This document shows positions 1-8,757 of a DNA stretch of 64,000 nucleotides, piece after piece; within the stretch, counting starts at the first letter, position 1, and each line of letters starts with the position of its first letter. Origin of the DNA: Blautia sp. MSJ-9 (GTDB taxonomy: Bacteria > Bacillota > Clostridia > Lachnospirales > Lachnospiraceae); assembly GCF_018919065.1 (NCBI RefSeq), contig NZ_JAHLQG010000031.1, positions 1 to 64,000 of the forward strand, given 5' to 3'. Position numbers and translations under genes: made by a program. Under the pieces are notes generated by a model, which searched no databases, was not told the origin of the DNA, and was given only the letters and a program-made list of their open reading frames with translations.

Positions 1-2
1 CA

Positions 3-74
3 TCTGATGTAATTATACAGACTGGAAATAACGCCAGTCTTCTTGTTGTACACAAAAATAGATTAAAGAAATAA
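3..74 (+). CDS. C-terminal fragment of an unknown protein (cut by window edge)
   Basis: An open frame runs from the window edge to a TAA at 72-74 and encodes about 23 residues ending in HKNRLKK. A rho-independent terminator follows immediately, which fits the 3' end of a real plus-strand gene. Too little is visible to name a family. The other two plus frames stop within the first 12 bases. Confidence 0.4.
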   Translation, partial: SDVIIQTGNNASLLVVHKNRLKK

Positions 75-383
75 TTTTAAAAACCTGCTTAAAAGTACTT
101 GACTTTTGTTAGCAGGTTTTTCTGAAGTAAACATACAAATGTAAAAATTACTTTTCTCTATAACTGATTCTACTTTAGCTTGATATTTTACTGCCACATA
201 ATAATTTATCTCTTTCCAATTTTGATATAAATTTTCCAACTCAGAAAATACACAGATAAATATATGTGAATGATACGGGGTATCAGCATACATTTTACGA
301 GTATAGTAGCTACATTTACATCCCCATTTATCCTCTAGTCTAGTTTGCAACTTCCAATTTATTAAATTAGTCACTCTTTCCAT
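63..383 (-). CDS. Small protein resembling ABC-three-component middle component 1
   Basis: A 106-residue protein with no signal peptide or membrane segment. The core (about residues 25-90) has aromatic and hydrophobic strands (YYTRKMYADTPYHSH, then WKEINYYVAVKYQAKVE, then SNFYICMF) that resemble, from memory, the middle component 1 family of ABC-three-component conflict systems. Its start overlaps the end of the trypsin-like gene by 13 bases, so the two are translationally coupled. No ABC ATPase gene follows, because a plus-strand gene converges here. If the family call is right, this is an adaptor between sensor and effector. It could also be an unrelated small protein. The strand and frame are well supported; the function is a guess. 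Confidence 0.5.
   Translation of the reverse strand: MERVTNLINWKLQTRLEDKWGCKCSYYTRKMYADTPYHSHIFICVFSELENLYQNWKEINYYVAVKYQAKVESVIEKSNFYICMFTSEKPANKSQVLLSRFLKLFL
79..121. terminator. Bidirectional rho-independent terminator
   Basis: The arms AAACCTGCT and AGCAGGTTT pair around a loop of about 22 bases, with a T-run on the plus side and A residues on the left that give a U-tract for minus transcripts. It lies between two converging genes and overlaps the 3' end of the minus-strand CDS at 63-383. Confidence 0.75.
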
Positions 384-1873
384 AACTCTCTTAATACCCC
401 TTTCATATTTTCTTGTAACAGGTCTTTATTAATTCGACTTCTATTGATCAAATCCAACATACGATCAACACTTATTGCTGCTAAATTACATTGTGCTGAT
501 ACACCATCAATAATATCAAAATCACTCGAATCTTTGTTGTTTTCAGATAAAAACTGTCCTAACTTATTCTTTAATACCCTGTTAGAATATTCTGTATCTG
601 CCGTAATATCTCTTACAATTGCACGGCATTCATGTCTTGGGCATAACAAAAAAAGTCTATCTTTACTATTTAAAACAAATATTGTTCCATTTCTTAATTT
701 CCCTTGCTTTGCAAAATATTCAGCTTCTATTAAACGACCTAAAACCGATTCTGTTTCATCTTCGGTACAAATGTATTCCACCTCAACTTGGTCATCTTTG
801 TAAGGATCTGGCATATTTATCACGGGCTTAATTACATTATCGCCAGAAACCAAACTTGAACCACAAAGTATAACCATTAGCTGTAATTTTCCAGTCCAAA
901 AATTATCACACTTTCTTCGATTACTTTTACAAGATAATTCTTCATACCATTTTTCAACACAATTTATCGGTAATAAATTATACTCTTCAATTAATTCTTC
1001 TGAAAAATCGCAAAACAATCTTTTTGCTTCCTTTCGATTGTGTGGAAATATAGAAATAGCTAATTTCTTATATTTTTCAAAAGAACAAGGATACTTTAAG
1101 TCTAAATTGATAAGTTCCAATAATTCTCTGCACTTTTCAGAAGAAGTAGCTCTTAATAATGTTCCAGAAGAATTGTCACCACATTCTTCTGAAATAACGC
1201 ATATAAAATTAATACCATTATTCCTAATAGCAAATAGTCCTGTTCCAGAAAAACCCTCCATCACACTACTACGTGAACCAGTTCTCCCTATCGAACCAAA
1301 ATCATATTCTATGGAATATGTTTGATTTTTAACGATATTATTGATTTTACCTTGCAATTTTCGTTTTCCATCAAGGAAATTTGCACCTACTTTCTCACGC
1401 TCTTTATCCATAGACATCGGAAATCCATAACCATATATTTGCTCTTCAAGGCTTCCCTGACTAAATTGTATATATTCCATTGCATCCATCCATTCCTGCC
1501 ATGGTATAAGAATAATAGCAATATCAGCAATAGAAGATGGTTCTGATTGCTTATAATCCGGATGAATGTACACATTTCCTTCTTCGGGTACAAAATCTGA
1601 AATATCTGAAACTAATTTTGCTTCAACATTAATTTCTTGAGCATTTCCCAAACTATCCGTGCACCCTAACAACAAACATATCTGTGATTCAGCTTCTTTG
1701 AATATATTAGTCACCACATGTGCAGCTGTAAAAACAACAGCCATTTCTCCAGACTGCCTTAAAAGCAAAATTCCAGATCCTTTTAACTGTTCTGTTCCAT
1801 TTTTAGCAATTCTTACTGACAGTCGATTAATTATCTCAAAACATTCCGTATTCTCCATATATATAACATCCAT
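371..1873 (-). CDS. Trypsin-like serine protease with a C-terminal extension, putative conflict-system effector
   Basis: A 500-residue protein. The N-terminal half (about 20-230) is a chymotrypsin-fold protease: the histidine lies in FTAAHVV (about H52), the aspartate in ADIAIILI (about D117) and the serine in GFSGTG (about S209). There is no signal peptide, so it should act in the cytoplasm, which is unlike housekeeping HtrA and typical of bacterial conflict systems. Residues 250-500 form a second region I do not recognise and probably carry the partner interface. The start overlaps the end of the MBL-fold gene by 38 bases. A second ATG five codons downstream (1858) is an alternative, and neither has a textbook ribosome binding site. 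Base composition is very AT-rich compared with the core genes. Confidence 0.75.
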   Translation of the reverse strand: MDVIYMENTECFEIINRLSVRIAKNGTEQLKGSGILLLRQSGEMAVVFTAAHVVTNIFKEAESQICLLLGCTDSLGNAQEINVEAKLVSDISDFVPEEGNVYIHPDYKQSEPSSIADIAIILIPWQEWMDAMEYIQFSQGSLEEQIYGYGFPMSMDKEREKVGANFLDGKRKLQGKINNIVKNQTYSIEYDFGSIGRTGSRSSVMEGFSGTGLFAIRNNGINFICVISEECGDNSSGTLLRATSSEKCRELLELINLDLKYPCSFEKYKKLAISIFPHNRKEAKRLFCDFSEELIEEYNLLPINCVEKWYEELSCKSNRRKCDNFWTGKLQLMVILCGSSLVSGDNVIKPVINMPDPYKDDQVEVEYICTEDETESVLGRLIEAEYFAKQGKLRNGTIFVLNSKDRLFLLCPRHECRAIVRDITADTEYSNRVLKNKLGQFLSENNKDSSDFDIIDGVSAQCNLAAISVDRMLDLINRSRINKDLLQENMKGVLRELWKE

Positions 1874-2969
1874 CCTTTATCTCTAAAGCTTGGTCATCTA
1901 ACAGATACAAAGATAACTTTTTTGTATTTAAAAATTCTTTACGGTCCTCAAATGTAAAATATTTTTCATGGTATTCTGTATTATACCAATCATAATTACA
2001 ATACAGATTAATGCCTTTTTCAGTTGCATTTTTCAGCAGATGAGAAAGTACAACTTTATTGGGTACCTTCTTATGATGACCGTTTGTGCTTAATAAATAA
2101 TTATTCGTCTTAATTGTCTTTAACAAGGAATCAGAAGTATTACTTCTGCTACCATGATGTGACAATTTTAATAAATCGACTTCTAAATATGCTGAGTCGT
2201 TTATTTTTTTAATTCCTTGCAAGCACACTGATGGTTTTGCATCTCCTAAAAAAGCCAATTTTATATTCTGGTATTCAAAAATAAAAGCTATCGAAGATGC
2301 ATTATTTATAGATGGATCAGTTACTAAATTTTCGTTCATTAAATCAGCCAAATTTTTTTTCACCATATCAAGATTACTTGCATATTGAACATTCTCGTTT
2401 TCTTTTTCATACTTTTCCCATTGGTTTGCAAATTTTATTAATTCCTTTTCTCCAGGACTAATAAATCGTATTATTGCGTTATCAGCTAAAACATCTTGCT
2501 TGCCATATATAACATAATCTACTAAACGGTCTTTTAAGCCTTTCTCTGATAATAACTCCAAAAATTTGATTCCATCGCCCACCCCATATTCTTTGTAATT
2601 CTGATTTACACAAATCTGATCTTCCACACAATCAGAATCTTCTGAAATTTTTTCTGTCTTTTTTATACTTCTTCGAATACCCCGACATGTATTAAAATAA
2701 ACCTTTTTCACTGTTCTAGTTAATAAATCATTGGAAGTTCTACAAATTCCCTCTAGTGCTCCTTGTATATGATCATAATCTACATGAGTCAACACAAGCG
2801 CTTCTATTTTTTCTTTACGCTCATCAATAATATTAATAATTGATGCATATTCTTCTCCACATTCTTTAGTACCTCCATCGATTAAGATATGGCTAAATAC
2901 TTCATTTTCACCATAGCAAATCCATATAAAATCGCCTTCATTCGCAGGCAATGTAAATATTTTAACCAT
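1836..2969 (-). CDS. Metallo-beta-lactamase-fold hydrolase (ComEC/Rec2-like MBL domain)
   Basis: A 377-residue soluble protein. The zinc-binding motif THVDYDH (HxDxDH) lies near residue 60, with further metal-ligand motifs GDA (about 243) and LSHHGS (about 268), the order seen in the MBL domain of ComEC-type proteins. There are no membrane segments, so it is not ComEC itself. It is the first gene of a three-gene overlapping set with the trypsin-like protease and the small middle-component-like protein, which suggests one system, possibly a nuclease or phosphodiesterase effector. A GAAAGGA ribosome binding site lies upstream. The 135-base gap to the HNH gene leaves open whether this set has its own promoter or is read through from the restriction-like operon. 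Confidence 0.8.
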   Translation of the reverse strand: MVKIFTLPANEGDFIWICYGENEVFSHILIDGGTKECGEEYASIINIIDERKEKIEALVLTHVDYDHIQGALEGICRTSNDLLTRTVKKVYFNTCRGIRRSIKKTEKISEDSDCVEDQICVNQNYKEYGVGDGIKFLELLSEKGLKDRLVDYVIYGKQDVLADNAIIRFISPGEKELIKFANQWEKYEKENENVQYASNLDMVKKNLADLMNENLVTDPSINNASSIAFIFEYQNIKLAFLGDAKPSVCLQGIKKINDSAYLEVDLLKLSHHGSRSNTSDSLLKTIKTNNYLLSTNGHHKKVPNKVVLSHLLKNATEKGINLYCNYDWYNTEYHEKYFTFEDRKEFLNTKKLSLYLLDDQALEIKDGCYIYGEYGMF

Positions 2970-3103
2970 TTTGTTCGTTTATAATTTTCCTTTCAAATTA
3001 CTTATTCTTTGATTTTATTCGTTCAACTAAAATACTATTTTTAATCCATTCTTGCTGTATCTTTTACGACATAATATATAGTTACATATTTTTCTCTGAT
3101 AAA

Positions 3104-3964
3104 CTACACTAAATGTTTATTAAGTCTAATCCTCTCTTCCACCCCATTATCAAACCTATACATCATCATCCTCCGATCAAACACCGGATTCGCATCGTGT
3201 ATAACGCTATGATGATTCGGGCATACAATCATCTGATTATTCGCATCATTATTCAAACTATTAACAAAATAATCAATATGATGTGCCTCTGCGATATGTG
3301 AACCATACTTTTCTCCAATCACCTGTCCGCATATCTGGCATCGGTATTCGTACAACAGCTTCAAATTTTCTCCAATTTTTCTGTTCAGTTTACGAATCTT
3401 TACAATCTGTAATCTCTTTTCTATTCCACTGCTTTTATCTTCCATCTCATATTCTATTTCGTTCTCCACAGTCCGCTCTCGCATTCCTTGAATTGCCTTT
3501 TTCATAACCTGAAAATCATCCTGTGCTATTGGCTCCAGAAGAAAAGTATCTTCATATTCTGTGGTATAAATAGCAAGATATTCTTTTAGTCCATCCGGCA
3601 GTTTTATATAACTTCTGTCTTTAGGATCTCTACTTTCACGAACCATCTTTATGTAACTCATGCTTTTGAAAAAGTATTGCTGGAGTGCCTGTGACAGTTC
3701 ACCATTTTTCGGATATCTGATCTGATAGGCATCTTTCTTTCTCTTTTCAACTGAGTTATTCATATTAACGATTTTGGCATCATACGTTTTTCCATTCATG
3801 AAAAAATGAATGATTTTAGATTGTCCACGTTGTAAAAAATTCTCCATATTTCGAAGAAAAATCACCTGATTATCTAACGGCAAGGTAAAGCCTTCCATCA
3901 ACGTAGACCAATCTATTTCTTTTTTATACACATAATTTTCTGATTCCATACGCATCTTCTCCAT
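3104..3964 (-). CDS. HNH endonuclease
   Basis: About 286 residues. The C-terminal quarter is an HNH nuclease: a zinc-knuckle start (RCQICG), the catalytic pair AEAHHIDY, an asparagine-rich middle, and CPNHHSVIHDA. The N-terminal 200 residues are mixed alpha/beta, not recognised, and probably bind DNA or a partner. The upstream helicase ends in TAG that overlaps GTGATG, so translation should be coupled; I chose the ATG at 3964 (a GTG at 3967 is possible). The gene is third in a methyltransferase, PLD-helicase, HNH operon, so it is likely the cutting subunit of a restriction-like system. Confidence 0.8.
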   Translation of the reverse strand: MEKMRMESENYVYKKEIDWSTLMEGFTLPLDNQVIFLRNMENFLQRGQSKIIHFFMNGKTYDAKIVNMNNSVEKRKKDAYQIRYPKNGELSQALQQYFFKSMSYIKMVRESRDPKDRSYIKLPDGLKEYLAIYTTEYEDTFLLEPIAQDDFQVMKKAIQGMRERTVENEIEYEMEDKSSGIEKRLQIVKIRKLNRKIGENLKLLYEYRCQICGQVIGEKYGSHIAEAHHIDYFVNSLNNDANNQMIVCPNHHSVIHDANPVFDRRMMMYRFDNGVEERIRLNKHLV

Positions 3965-3966
3965 CA

Positions 3967-6462
3967 CTATAAAAGTGCTTTTATCTGCTCTTTATACCGT
4001 CTCCGATAATAATCCATCGCCCTATACTCAATAACATCCTTCATTTGTTCCGCCAGCACTGGCTCCTTCACAATTTCTTCCATTTCATCCCTCAATGCCA
4101 ACGCCGCTCCATCCTTTTTCACAAAGAATTCTTCCCCAGATTTTAACAGAAAGTGTACCGGCATTTTCATTATCTTTTGGATATGGTTCTTATCCGAAAT
4201 CTTGCGATATTCCTCATATGTAATCTCTTTCTCCAAATCCTTCCAGTTTATTCCTGTAGAGAAGAATTCTTTCCAGCTTGCCAGAAGTTCTGCCTCTGAC
4301 ACTTCCATTCTCACATTCCCATGGTTATAAAAAGCCATCAGTACCGGCATTTTATACACCTTGCTCATGTTGGTGTTTTCCAGCAGATTTATAAAGTCTT
4401 TTCCCATTCCCTGGCTGAATCTTTTCTGCTCATCTGTGAGTTCATCCAATTCTTCCAGGTAATTCAGATATTTTTTAAACGGATTTTCATTCGAATGTGT
4501 AACTGCCATCTGATAAACATCATCATCCATATAAGTAAACAGATCCATTCTGGTTGGTTGTTTACCAAGCAATTCTTTGATCCGGAAATACTCATTTCTG
4601 ATCTGTTCTTTGATCGTCAGCTGTTTCTTATCTATTTCCGCAAACAGATCAATTAATCTCATATCAAAATCAACAAAACAGTCATCTGGGTAGTTCGTTT
4701 TGTCTGCCGGACAATAGATTTCTTTCCCTGTTTTGTTTCTCCCTGTCAGCAAATATCTGACTCTTCCCGCTTTTTCATAATTGCCGATAAAGTCCAGAAC
4801 ATTGAGATATTCTTTTCCCTTATTTCTGCGCAATCCTCTTCCAAGCTGCTGTAGAAATACAACCGGGGATTCTGTCGGACGCAGGAACATTACCATATCG
4901 ACTGACGGAATATCTACGCCTTCATTGAACATATCCACTGAAAAGATAACTTTGATTTCCCCACTTTTCAGTTTCTCAATCGCTTCTGCTCTGTCCATGG
5001 AAAACTCTCCATCTGCATTACTATAAACTGCTGCCGACGGAATTCCCCTTTTACCGAATTCTTTTGCCATTTCTTCTGCATGTTTTCTGGAACAGCAGAA
5101 TCCTAATGCCTGACTGGAGCCATATTTGCAGTAATATTTGTAAATCAACTCATGCCTGTAAGCATTCCCGATATAAGTTCTATTCAGTTCTTCTTCTACA
5201 TATTTTCCCTTAACTATATGTAGCTTTGTGTAGTCAGTCTCATCATAAATTCCATAGTAATGAAACGGAACCAGCATTCCCTTATTGATTCCATCTTTCA
5301 GTGAAATCTCATACGGCACATTATAATCGCAGATTTCATATATATTTTTGCCGTCCATTCTCTCAGGCGTTGCCGTCAGTCCAAGGAGAAACTGCGGTCT
5401 GAAATATTCTACAATTCTTCGATATTGGTCATTGACTGCATGATGAAATTCATCAATCACCACGTAATCGAAGTAATCCGGAACGAAATATTTTTCATTT
5501 AAATATTCCGGTTTCCCAAGGCTTGCTACCGAGGCAAATATAAGCGGTTTATCTGTACATTTCTCAGCTCCCATAAAAAATCCATAGTCTTTGGAATTTC
5601 TTACGTTCTGAAAAGAAACTGCTGCTTGTTTCAGAATCTCTTCCCTATGCGCAACAAACAACACTTTCTCATATTTTTTTGAATCAAAAGCAGCTAAAAA
5701 TGTTTTCCCGATGCCCGTTGCAGCCTGAATGAGTGCTTTCCGTGCTCCTTCTGCTCTTGTATCTTCCAATGCGCACAATGCCTCGATCTGTGCTCCTCTT
5801 GGTTCATATAAAGGTTTTATTTTCGTATCATTTGTTTCCGGCTCTGCAAAATCATATCTGTCAAGGTCTTTTGCCACCGCCGGACGATGCCAGTTCTGGG
5901 AGTAACGTTTTAATTCTTTGTCATCAATGATAATGGAATGATTCACAAATAAATCTTCAAATGTACAAAAGAACTCTTTGTAGTTTTCCGGATCTTTCTG
6001 ACTGCTGAACCGATAATTCCATTCTATTCCTGAGGTCAGCGCACTTCTGGAAATATTGGAAGAACCGATGTAAAGTTCACTGTAATCTGTATAATGGAAA
6101 ATGTAAGACTTTGGATGAAAGGAACGTCCTTTTTCACAATAAAATCTGAGATCAACTCTGTCACCAAGTTTTCTTTTGATCAGATATAGTGCTGATGGCT
6201 GTGTAATTCCAAGATAGTTTCCTGTCAGGATTCGGATTTTGGCTCCACGTTTCAAGGTATGTTCCAGTTCTTTCAGCAACATTCTCACTCCGGATTCCAT
6301 AAGAAAAGAGACAATGATATCAACGCTTTCTGCTTTTTTCATGCTCTGTATCAGCTGATAATATAACTGTCTTCTTTTATCCGGTCCGCCGGTCATTACA
6401 TCTGTGGAATATTCGTTTTCATACCCGATGTTTACTTTTTCTGTAGAAGTAAATTCAGCCAT
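3967..6462 (-). CDS. SF2 helicase with N-terminal PLD-type nuclease domain (DUF3427-like)
   Basis: An 831-residue protein. Residues 30-170 form a phospholipase-D-like domain: FHPKSY (about H116, K118) followed by IGSSNISRSAL gives one HKD-type half-site. Residues 220-560 form a superfamily 2 helicase: AATGIGKT Walker A (about 248-254), IDEFHHA motif II (about 337-340), GLTATP motif III, and QQLGRGLRR motif VI. The last 250 residues resemble the DUF3427-type tail of such helicases. The start has a GGTGAGG ribosome binding site and lies inside the 3' end of the methyltransferase gene (31-base overlap). DNA-translocating nuclease-helicases of this shape occur in restriction-like and DISARM-like systems. 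The exact system type cannot be set from sequence alone. Confidence 0.85.
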   Translation of the reverse strand: MAEFTSTEKVNIGYENEYSTDVMTGGPDKRRQLYYQLIQSMKKAESVDIIVSFLMESGVRMLLKELEHTLKRGAKIRILTGNYLGITQPSALYLIKRKLGDRVDLRFYCEKGRSFHPKSYIFHYTDYSELYIGSSNISRSALTSGIEWNYRFSSQKDPENYKEFFCTFEDLFVNHSIIIDDKELKRYSQNWHRPAVAKDLDRYDFAEPETNDTKIKPLYEPRGAQIEALCALEDTRAEGARKALIQAATGIGKTFLAAFDSKKYEKVLFVAHREEILKQAAVSFQNVRNSKDYGFFMGAEKCTDKPLIFASVASLGKPEYLNEKYFVPDYFDYVVIDEFHHAVNDQYRRIVEYFRPQFLLGLTATPERMDGKNIYEICDYNVPYEISLKDGINKGMLVPFHYYGIYDETDYTKLHIVKGKYVEEELNRTYIGNAYRHELIYKYYCKYGSSQALGFCCSRKHAEEMAKEFGKRGIPSAAVYSNADGEFSMDRAEAIEKLKSGEIKVIFSVDMFNEGVDIPSVDMVMFLRPTESPVVFLQQLGRGLRRNKGKEYLNVLDFIGNYEKAGRVRYLLTGRNKTGKEIYCPADKTNYPDDCFVDFDMRLIDLFAEIDKKQLTIKEQIRNEYFRIKELLGKQPTRMDLFTYMDDDVYQMAVTHSNENPFKKYLNYLEELDELTDEQKRFSQGMGKDFINLLENTNMSKVYKMPVLMAFYNHGNVRMEVSEAELLASWKEFFSTGINWKDLEKEITYEEYRKISDKNHIQKIMKMPVHFLLKSGEEFFVKKDGAALALRDEMEEIVKEPVLAEQMKDVIEYRAMDYYRRRYKEQIKALL

Positions 6463-7028
6463 TTTTCCTCACCTCTTCCCGGTCGGACATCTCCTGTAAT
6501 CCAATGTTCTTCTTTTTTAAGGCCATGCATGTCATGTATGAACTCTTTAAATGTATCTGTTGTAAAATCGGTAAAATATCTTCCATTTCGTTCACCTTCA
6601 AATTCTCCGTATTTGAAAGAGGTATAAATCCAACCTTCCGATTTCAATGCTGCATACATATTTTCCAAAACTTCACGCAGTTGTTTTTTCGGCAAATGGA
6701 GAATAGATGCACAAGCCCATATGCCATCATATTTTTCTTTTTCATCCAATTCCTGAAACAGCATCTGCCTGACTTTGATTCCCGTATATTCACTTGCAAT
6801 CCGGCATAATTGTTCTGAACCATCAACTGCATCCACCTGATATCCACGACTCAGAAAGTACTTTGTATCTCTACCTGCACCGCAGCCAAAGTCGAGAATA
6901 TACGCATCTGGGTTAAGTTTCTCCAGAAATTTGTCTTGTACTTCTGTAAACTTTACTGAAACAGTCCCAGATGCAAAAGACTGCGCATTTTCGTTGTAAT
7001 ATTTTAATGTTTTATCTATATCTGCCAT
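6432..7028 (-). CDS. Class I SAM-dependent methyltransferase
   Basis: A 198-residue Rossmann methyltransferase. The SAM motif ILDFGCGAGRD is near residue 50, followed by an acidic strand (VDAVDGS) and IWACASILHL. It lacks an obvious DNA-methylase NPPY or DPPY motif, so the substrate is uncertain: it looks more like the small-molecule TehB/UbiE group than a classical restriction modification enzyme. The start was taken at the ATG 7028 because GGTGAG lies 7 bases upstream. It is the first gene of the operon with the PLD-helicase and HNH nuclease and overlaps the helicase by 31 bases. The same pairing of a small methyltransferase with a DUF3427-type helicase is, as I recall, common in Firmicutes. 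Confidence 0.8.
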   Translation of the reverse strand: MADIDKTLKYYNENAQSFASGTVSVKFTEVQDKFLEKLNPDAYILDFGCGAGRDTKYFLSRGYQVDAVDGSEQLCRIASEYTGIKVRQMLFQELDEKEKYDGIWACASILHLPKKQLREVLENMYAALKSEGWIYTSFKYGEFEGERNGRYFTDFTTDTFKEFIHDMHGLKKEEHWITGDVRPGRGEEKWLNLLLQKK

Positions 7029-7143
7029 ATATTCACTCACCAAATGCCATCCAGCACTGATTTCACTCCTGTTTTATCTGCAAAATACCTGTTTTGTTTC
7101 TTATGCCTTAATTTTTCTGATAAATCTAACTTCTTTGTGACAT

Positions 7144-7172
7144 ATTATACAGTTTTTTGACATAAACAGCAA
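7144..7172 (-). promoter_or_regulatory. Sigma-A-type promoter of the methyltransferase-helicase-HNH operon
   Basis: On the minus strand, TTGCTG (7167-7172) and TATAAT (7144-7149) are separated by 17 bases, about 115 bases upstream of the methyltransferase start. Confidence 0.6.
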
Positions 7173-7274
7173 CAATTTTCGTCAGACATTTTTTATTATA
7201 TTCACTTATCTATAATACGCAAAAACTGTTGCATATTTCTTTTTTGATATCTTTTCTCTTTCATCAACTTCCAT

Positions 7275-7336
7275 ATAAAAAAGAAAGCCAGACTGCACAT
7301 AGGTTTCTTCCCCTACATACAGTCTGGTTCTCTGAT
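7275..7336 (-). terminator. Terminator after the HD hydrolase gene
   Basis: On the minus strand, CCAGACTG and CAGTCTGG pair and are followed by CTTTCTTTTTT. The 7029-7381 gap also contains the operon promoter and no other gene-like signal. Confidence 0.75.
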
Positions 7337-7381
7337 TCCATCATTCATTTCTGGTAATAAGTCAATAAAGCAGACATTCAA

Positions 7382-7984
7382 TTACGCTTCCGCATCCATC
7401 TCCGCCTTAATCTCATCCTCGCAGTCTGACATTGCCTGCAGTGTCATAGTGAGCAGCTTCTGCAGTTCCCAGCCGAGCTGGTCAGCGCCGCGTTCAATGA
7501 CTTCTCTGGAGCATCCTGCTGCGAAGCCTTTGCTTTTGTATTTCTTCTTGAGAGATTTGAGTTCCATGTCTTTTGTGCTTTTGGATGGTCTCATAAGTGC
7601 TGCTGCCCAGATAAGTCCTGTAAGTTCGTCCGCTGCAAAGAGTACTTTTTCCATTTCGTGTTCCGGTGCTACATCAATGGTTGTACCGCATCCTACTGTG
7701 ATGCCGTAACCGTGGGATACAACTGAATGGATTACGTCTTCGCCTACGCCTGCTTCGCGGAGCATTTCCGGAGCTTTCAGACAGTGTTCTTCCGGATATA
7801 GTTCAAAGTCGATGTCGTGAAGGAGTCCTACAATTCCCCAATATTCTGCATCTTCGTCATAGCCAAGTTCATTGGCATACCATTTCATTACTGCTTCCAC
7901 AGTCAGGGCATGCTGAATGTGGAATGGATCCTTGTTGTATTTTTTTAATAATGTAAATGCCTCGTCTCGTGTAATTGTCTTCAT
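7382..7984 (-). CDS. HD-domain hydrolase
   Basis: A 200-residue soluble protein of the HDIG-type HD superfamily. Metal-binding residues are visible: FHIQHAL, then the HD pair in GLLHDIDFELYPEEH (about 55-70), and VVSHGYG. Proteins of this size act on nucleotides or phosphorylated metabolites; the substrate is unknown. The start was set at 7984 because GAGGAG lies 10 bases upstream; the longer frame begins inside that ribosome binding site. It is a monocistronic gene bounded by a terminator downstream and an intergenic palindromic repeat upstream. Confidence 0.8.
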   Translation of the reverse strand: MKTITRDEAFTLLKKYNKDPFHIQHALTVEAVMKWYANELGYDEDAEYWGIVGLLHDIDFELYPEEHCLKAPEMLREAGVGEDVIHSVVSHGYGITVGCGTTIDVAPEHEMEKVLFAADELTGLIWAAALMRPSKSTKDMELKSLKKKYKSKGFAAGCSREVIERGADQLGWELQKLLTMTLQAMSDCEDEIKAEMDAEA

Positions 7985-8010
7985 TATTTTGTCACTCCTC
8001 ATATCTGAAT

Positions 8011-8082
8011 TGTCAGGCGGATAAAATCATCTGCTTTACTGCTTGTTTATAACTGAATAACTGCTCTGCAGTTTATCTGTCA
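8011..8082. repeat. Dispersed intergenic repeat, long type (copy 1)
   Basis: A 72-base unit beginning TGTCAGGCGGATAAAATCAT and ending CTGTCA, with an internal CTGCTCTGCAG palindrome. Related units occur at 18510-18580, 38640-38709 and 48311-48378. Its right end runs into the downstream gene and supplies that gene's TAA stop. Confidence 0.65.
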
Positions 8083-8594
8083 ATCTGAATCTGGCATACT
8101 TCCATTGCTTTCAATGCATTCTCATGACTTTCCGGTGTTACACCTGCACAGCATTTAGCGTCTACGATGATCGGAACTTCCGGGAGTGATGCTTTAACCA
8201 GAAGTGCATTGGAAATAACACAGATGTCTGTGCATAAACCTACGAATGTGATACTTTCGATTTCATTATCCTCATTCATTGCCACCAGTTCTCCTGCAAG
8301 ATCTGTGGAACCAAAGGTTTCTTTGTCAATGGGTTCTGTTTTTCTGAGTGCATCTAATTCGCTTCTGATCTGCCATCCTTCGGTGTCACGGATACAGTGC
8401 GGTACAGGAAGCTTCTTTCCTTCCTGGGTGTCGAGATAGTAAGTTTCATGGGTATCTCTGGTAAAAAGAACAACTCCATCAAAGTTTTTGATTTTCTCTT
8501 TTACACCAGGTACAATGGCAACTGCCTCTTTTGTTCCAAGAGCTCCGTCGATGAAATCATTCTGCATGTCTACGACTACTAATACTTTCTGCAT
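8073..8594 (-). CDS. Isochorismatase-family cysteine hydrolase, probable nicotinamidase
   Basis: A 173-residue protein. The catalytic triad pattern of nicotinamidases is visible: VVDMQNDFIDG (Asp, about residue 9), a lysine in the middle segment (EPIDKETFGSTD), and VGLCTDICV (Cys, about 127). The expected reaction is nicotinamide to nicotinate plus ammonia for NAD salvage, though the wider family includes other amidases. The start was chosen at 8594 (GGAAGG ribosome binding site); an upstream ATG at 8642 would add 16 residues that lack family resemblance. The last codons and stop lie inside a dispersed repeat. Confidence 0.8.
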   Translation of the reverse strand: MQKVLVVVDMQNDFIDGALGTKEAVAIVPGVKEKIKNFDGVVLFTRDTHETYYLDTQEGKKLPVPHCIRDTEGWQIRSELDALRKTEPIDKETFGSTDLAGELVAMNEDNEIESITFVGLCTDICVISNALLVKASLPEVPIIVDAKCCAGVTPESHENALKAMEVCQIQIDR

Positions 8595-8702
8595 ATTTCC
8601 TTCCCTTTCGTTCTTTCTGCACATTTTTTCAGATAATCCCATAAAATCTCTGGAAACGTGTGCTGCTATTATTTGTTATTACTATACAACAACAAAATAT
8701 TT

Positions 8703-8727
8703 TTGTACAGGCAAAAGTGCCTGTTTT
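8703..8727 (-). terminator. Weak stem-loop after the DUF1653 gene
   Basis: ACAGGC and GCCTGT pair around a 6-base loop. On the minus strand the stem is followed by ACAAAAATATTTT rather than a clean U-tract, so its efficiency is doubtful. Confidence 0.4.
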
Positions 8728-8757
8728 ACTATAGCAATTCCATAAAATATCAATCAT

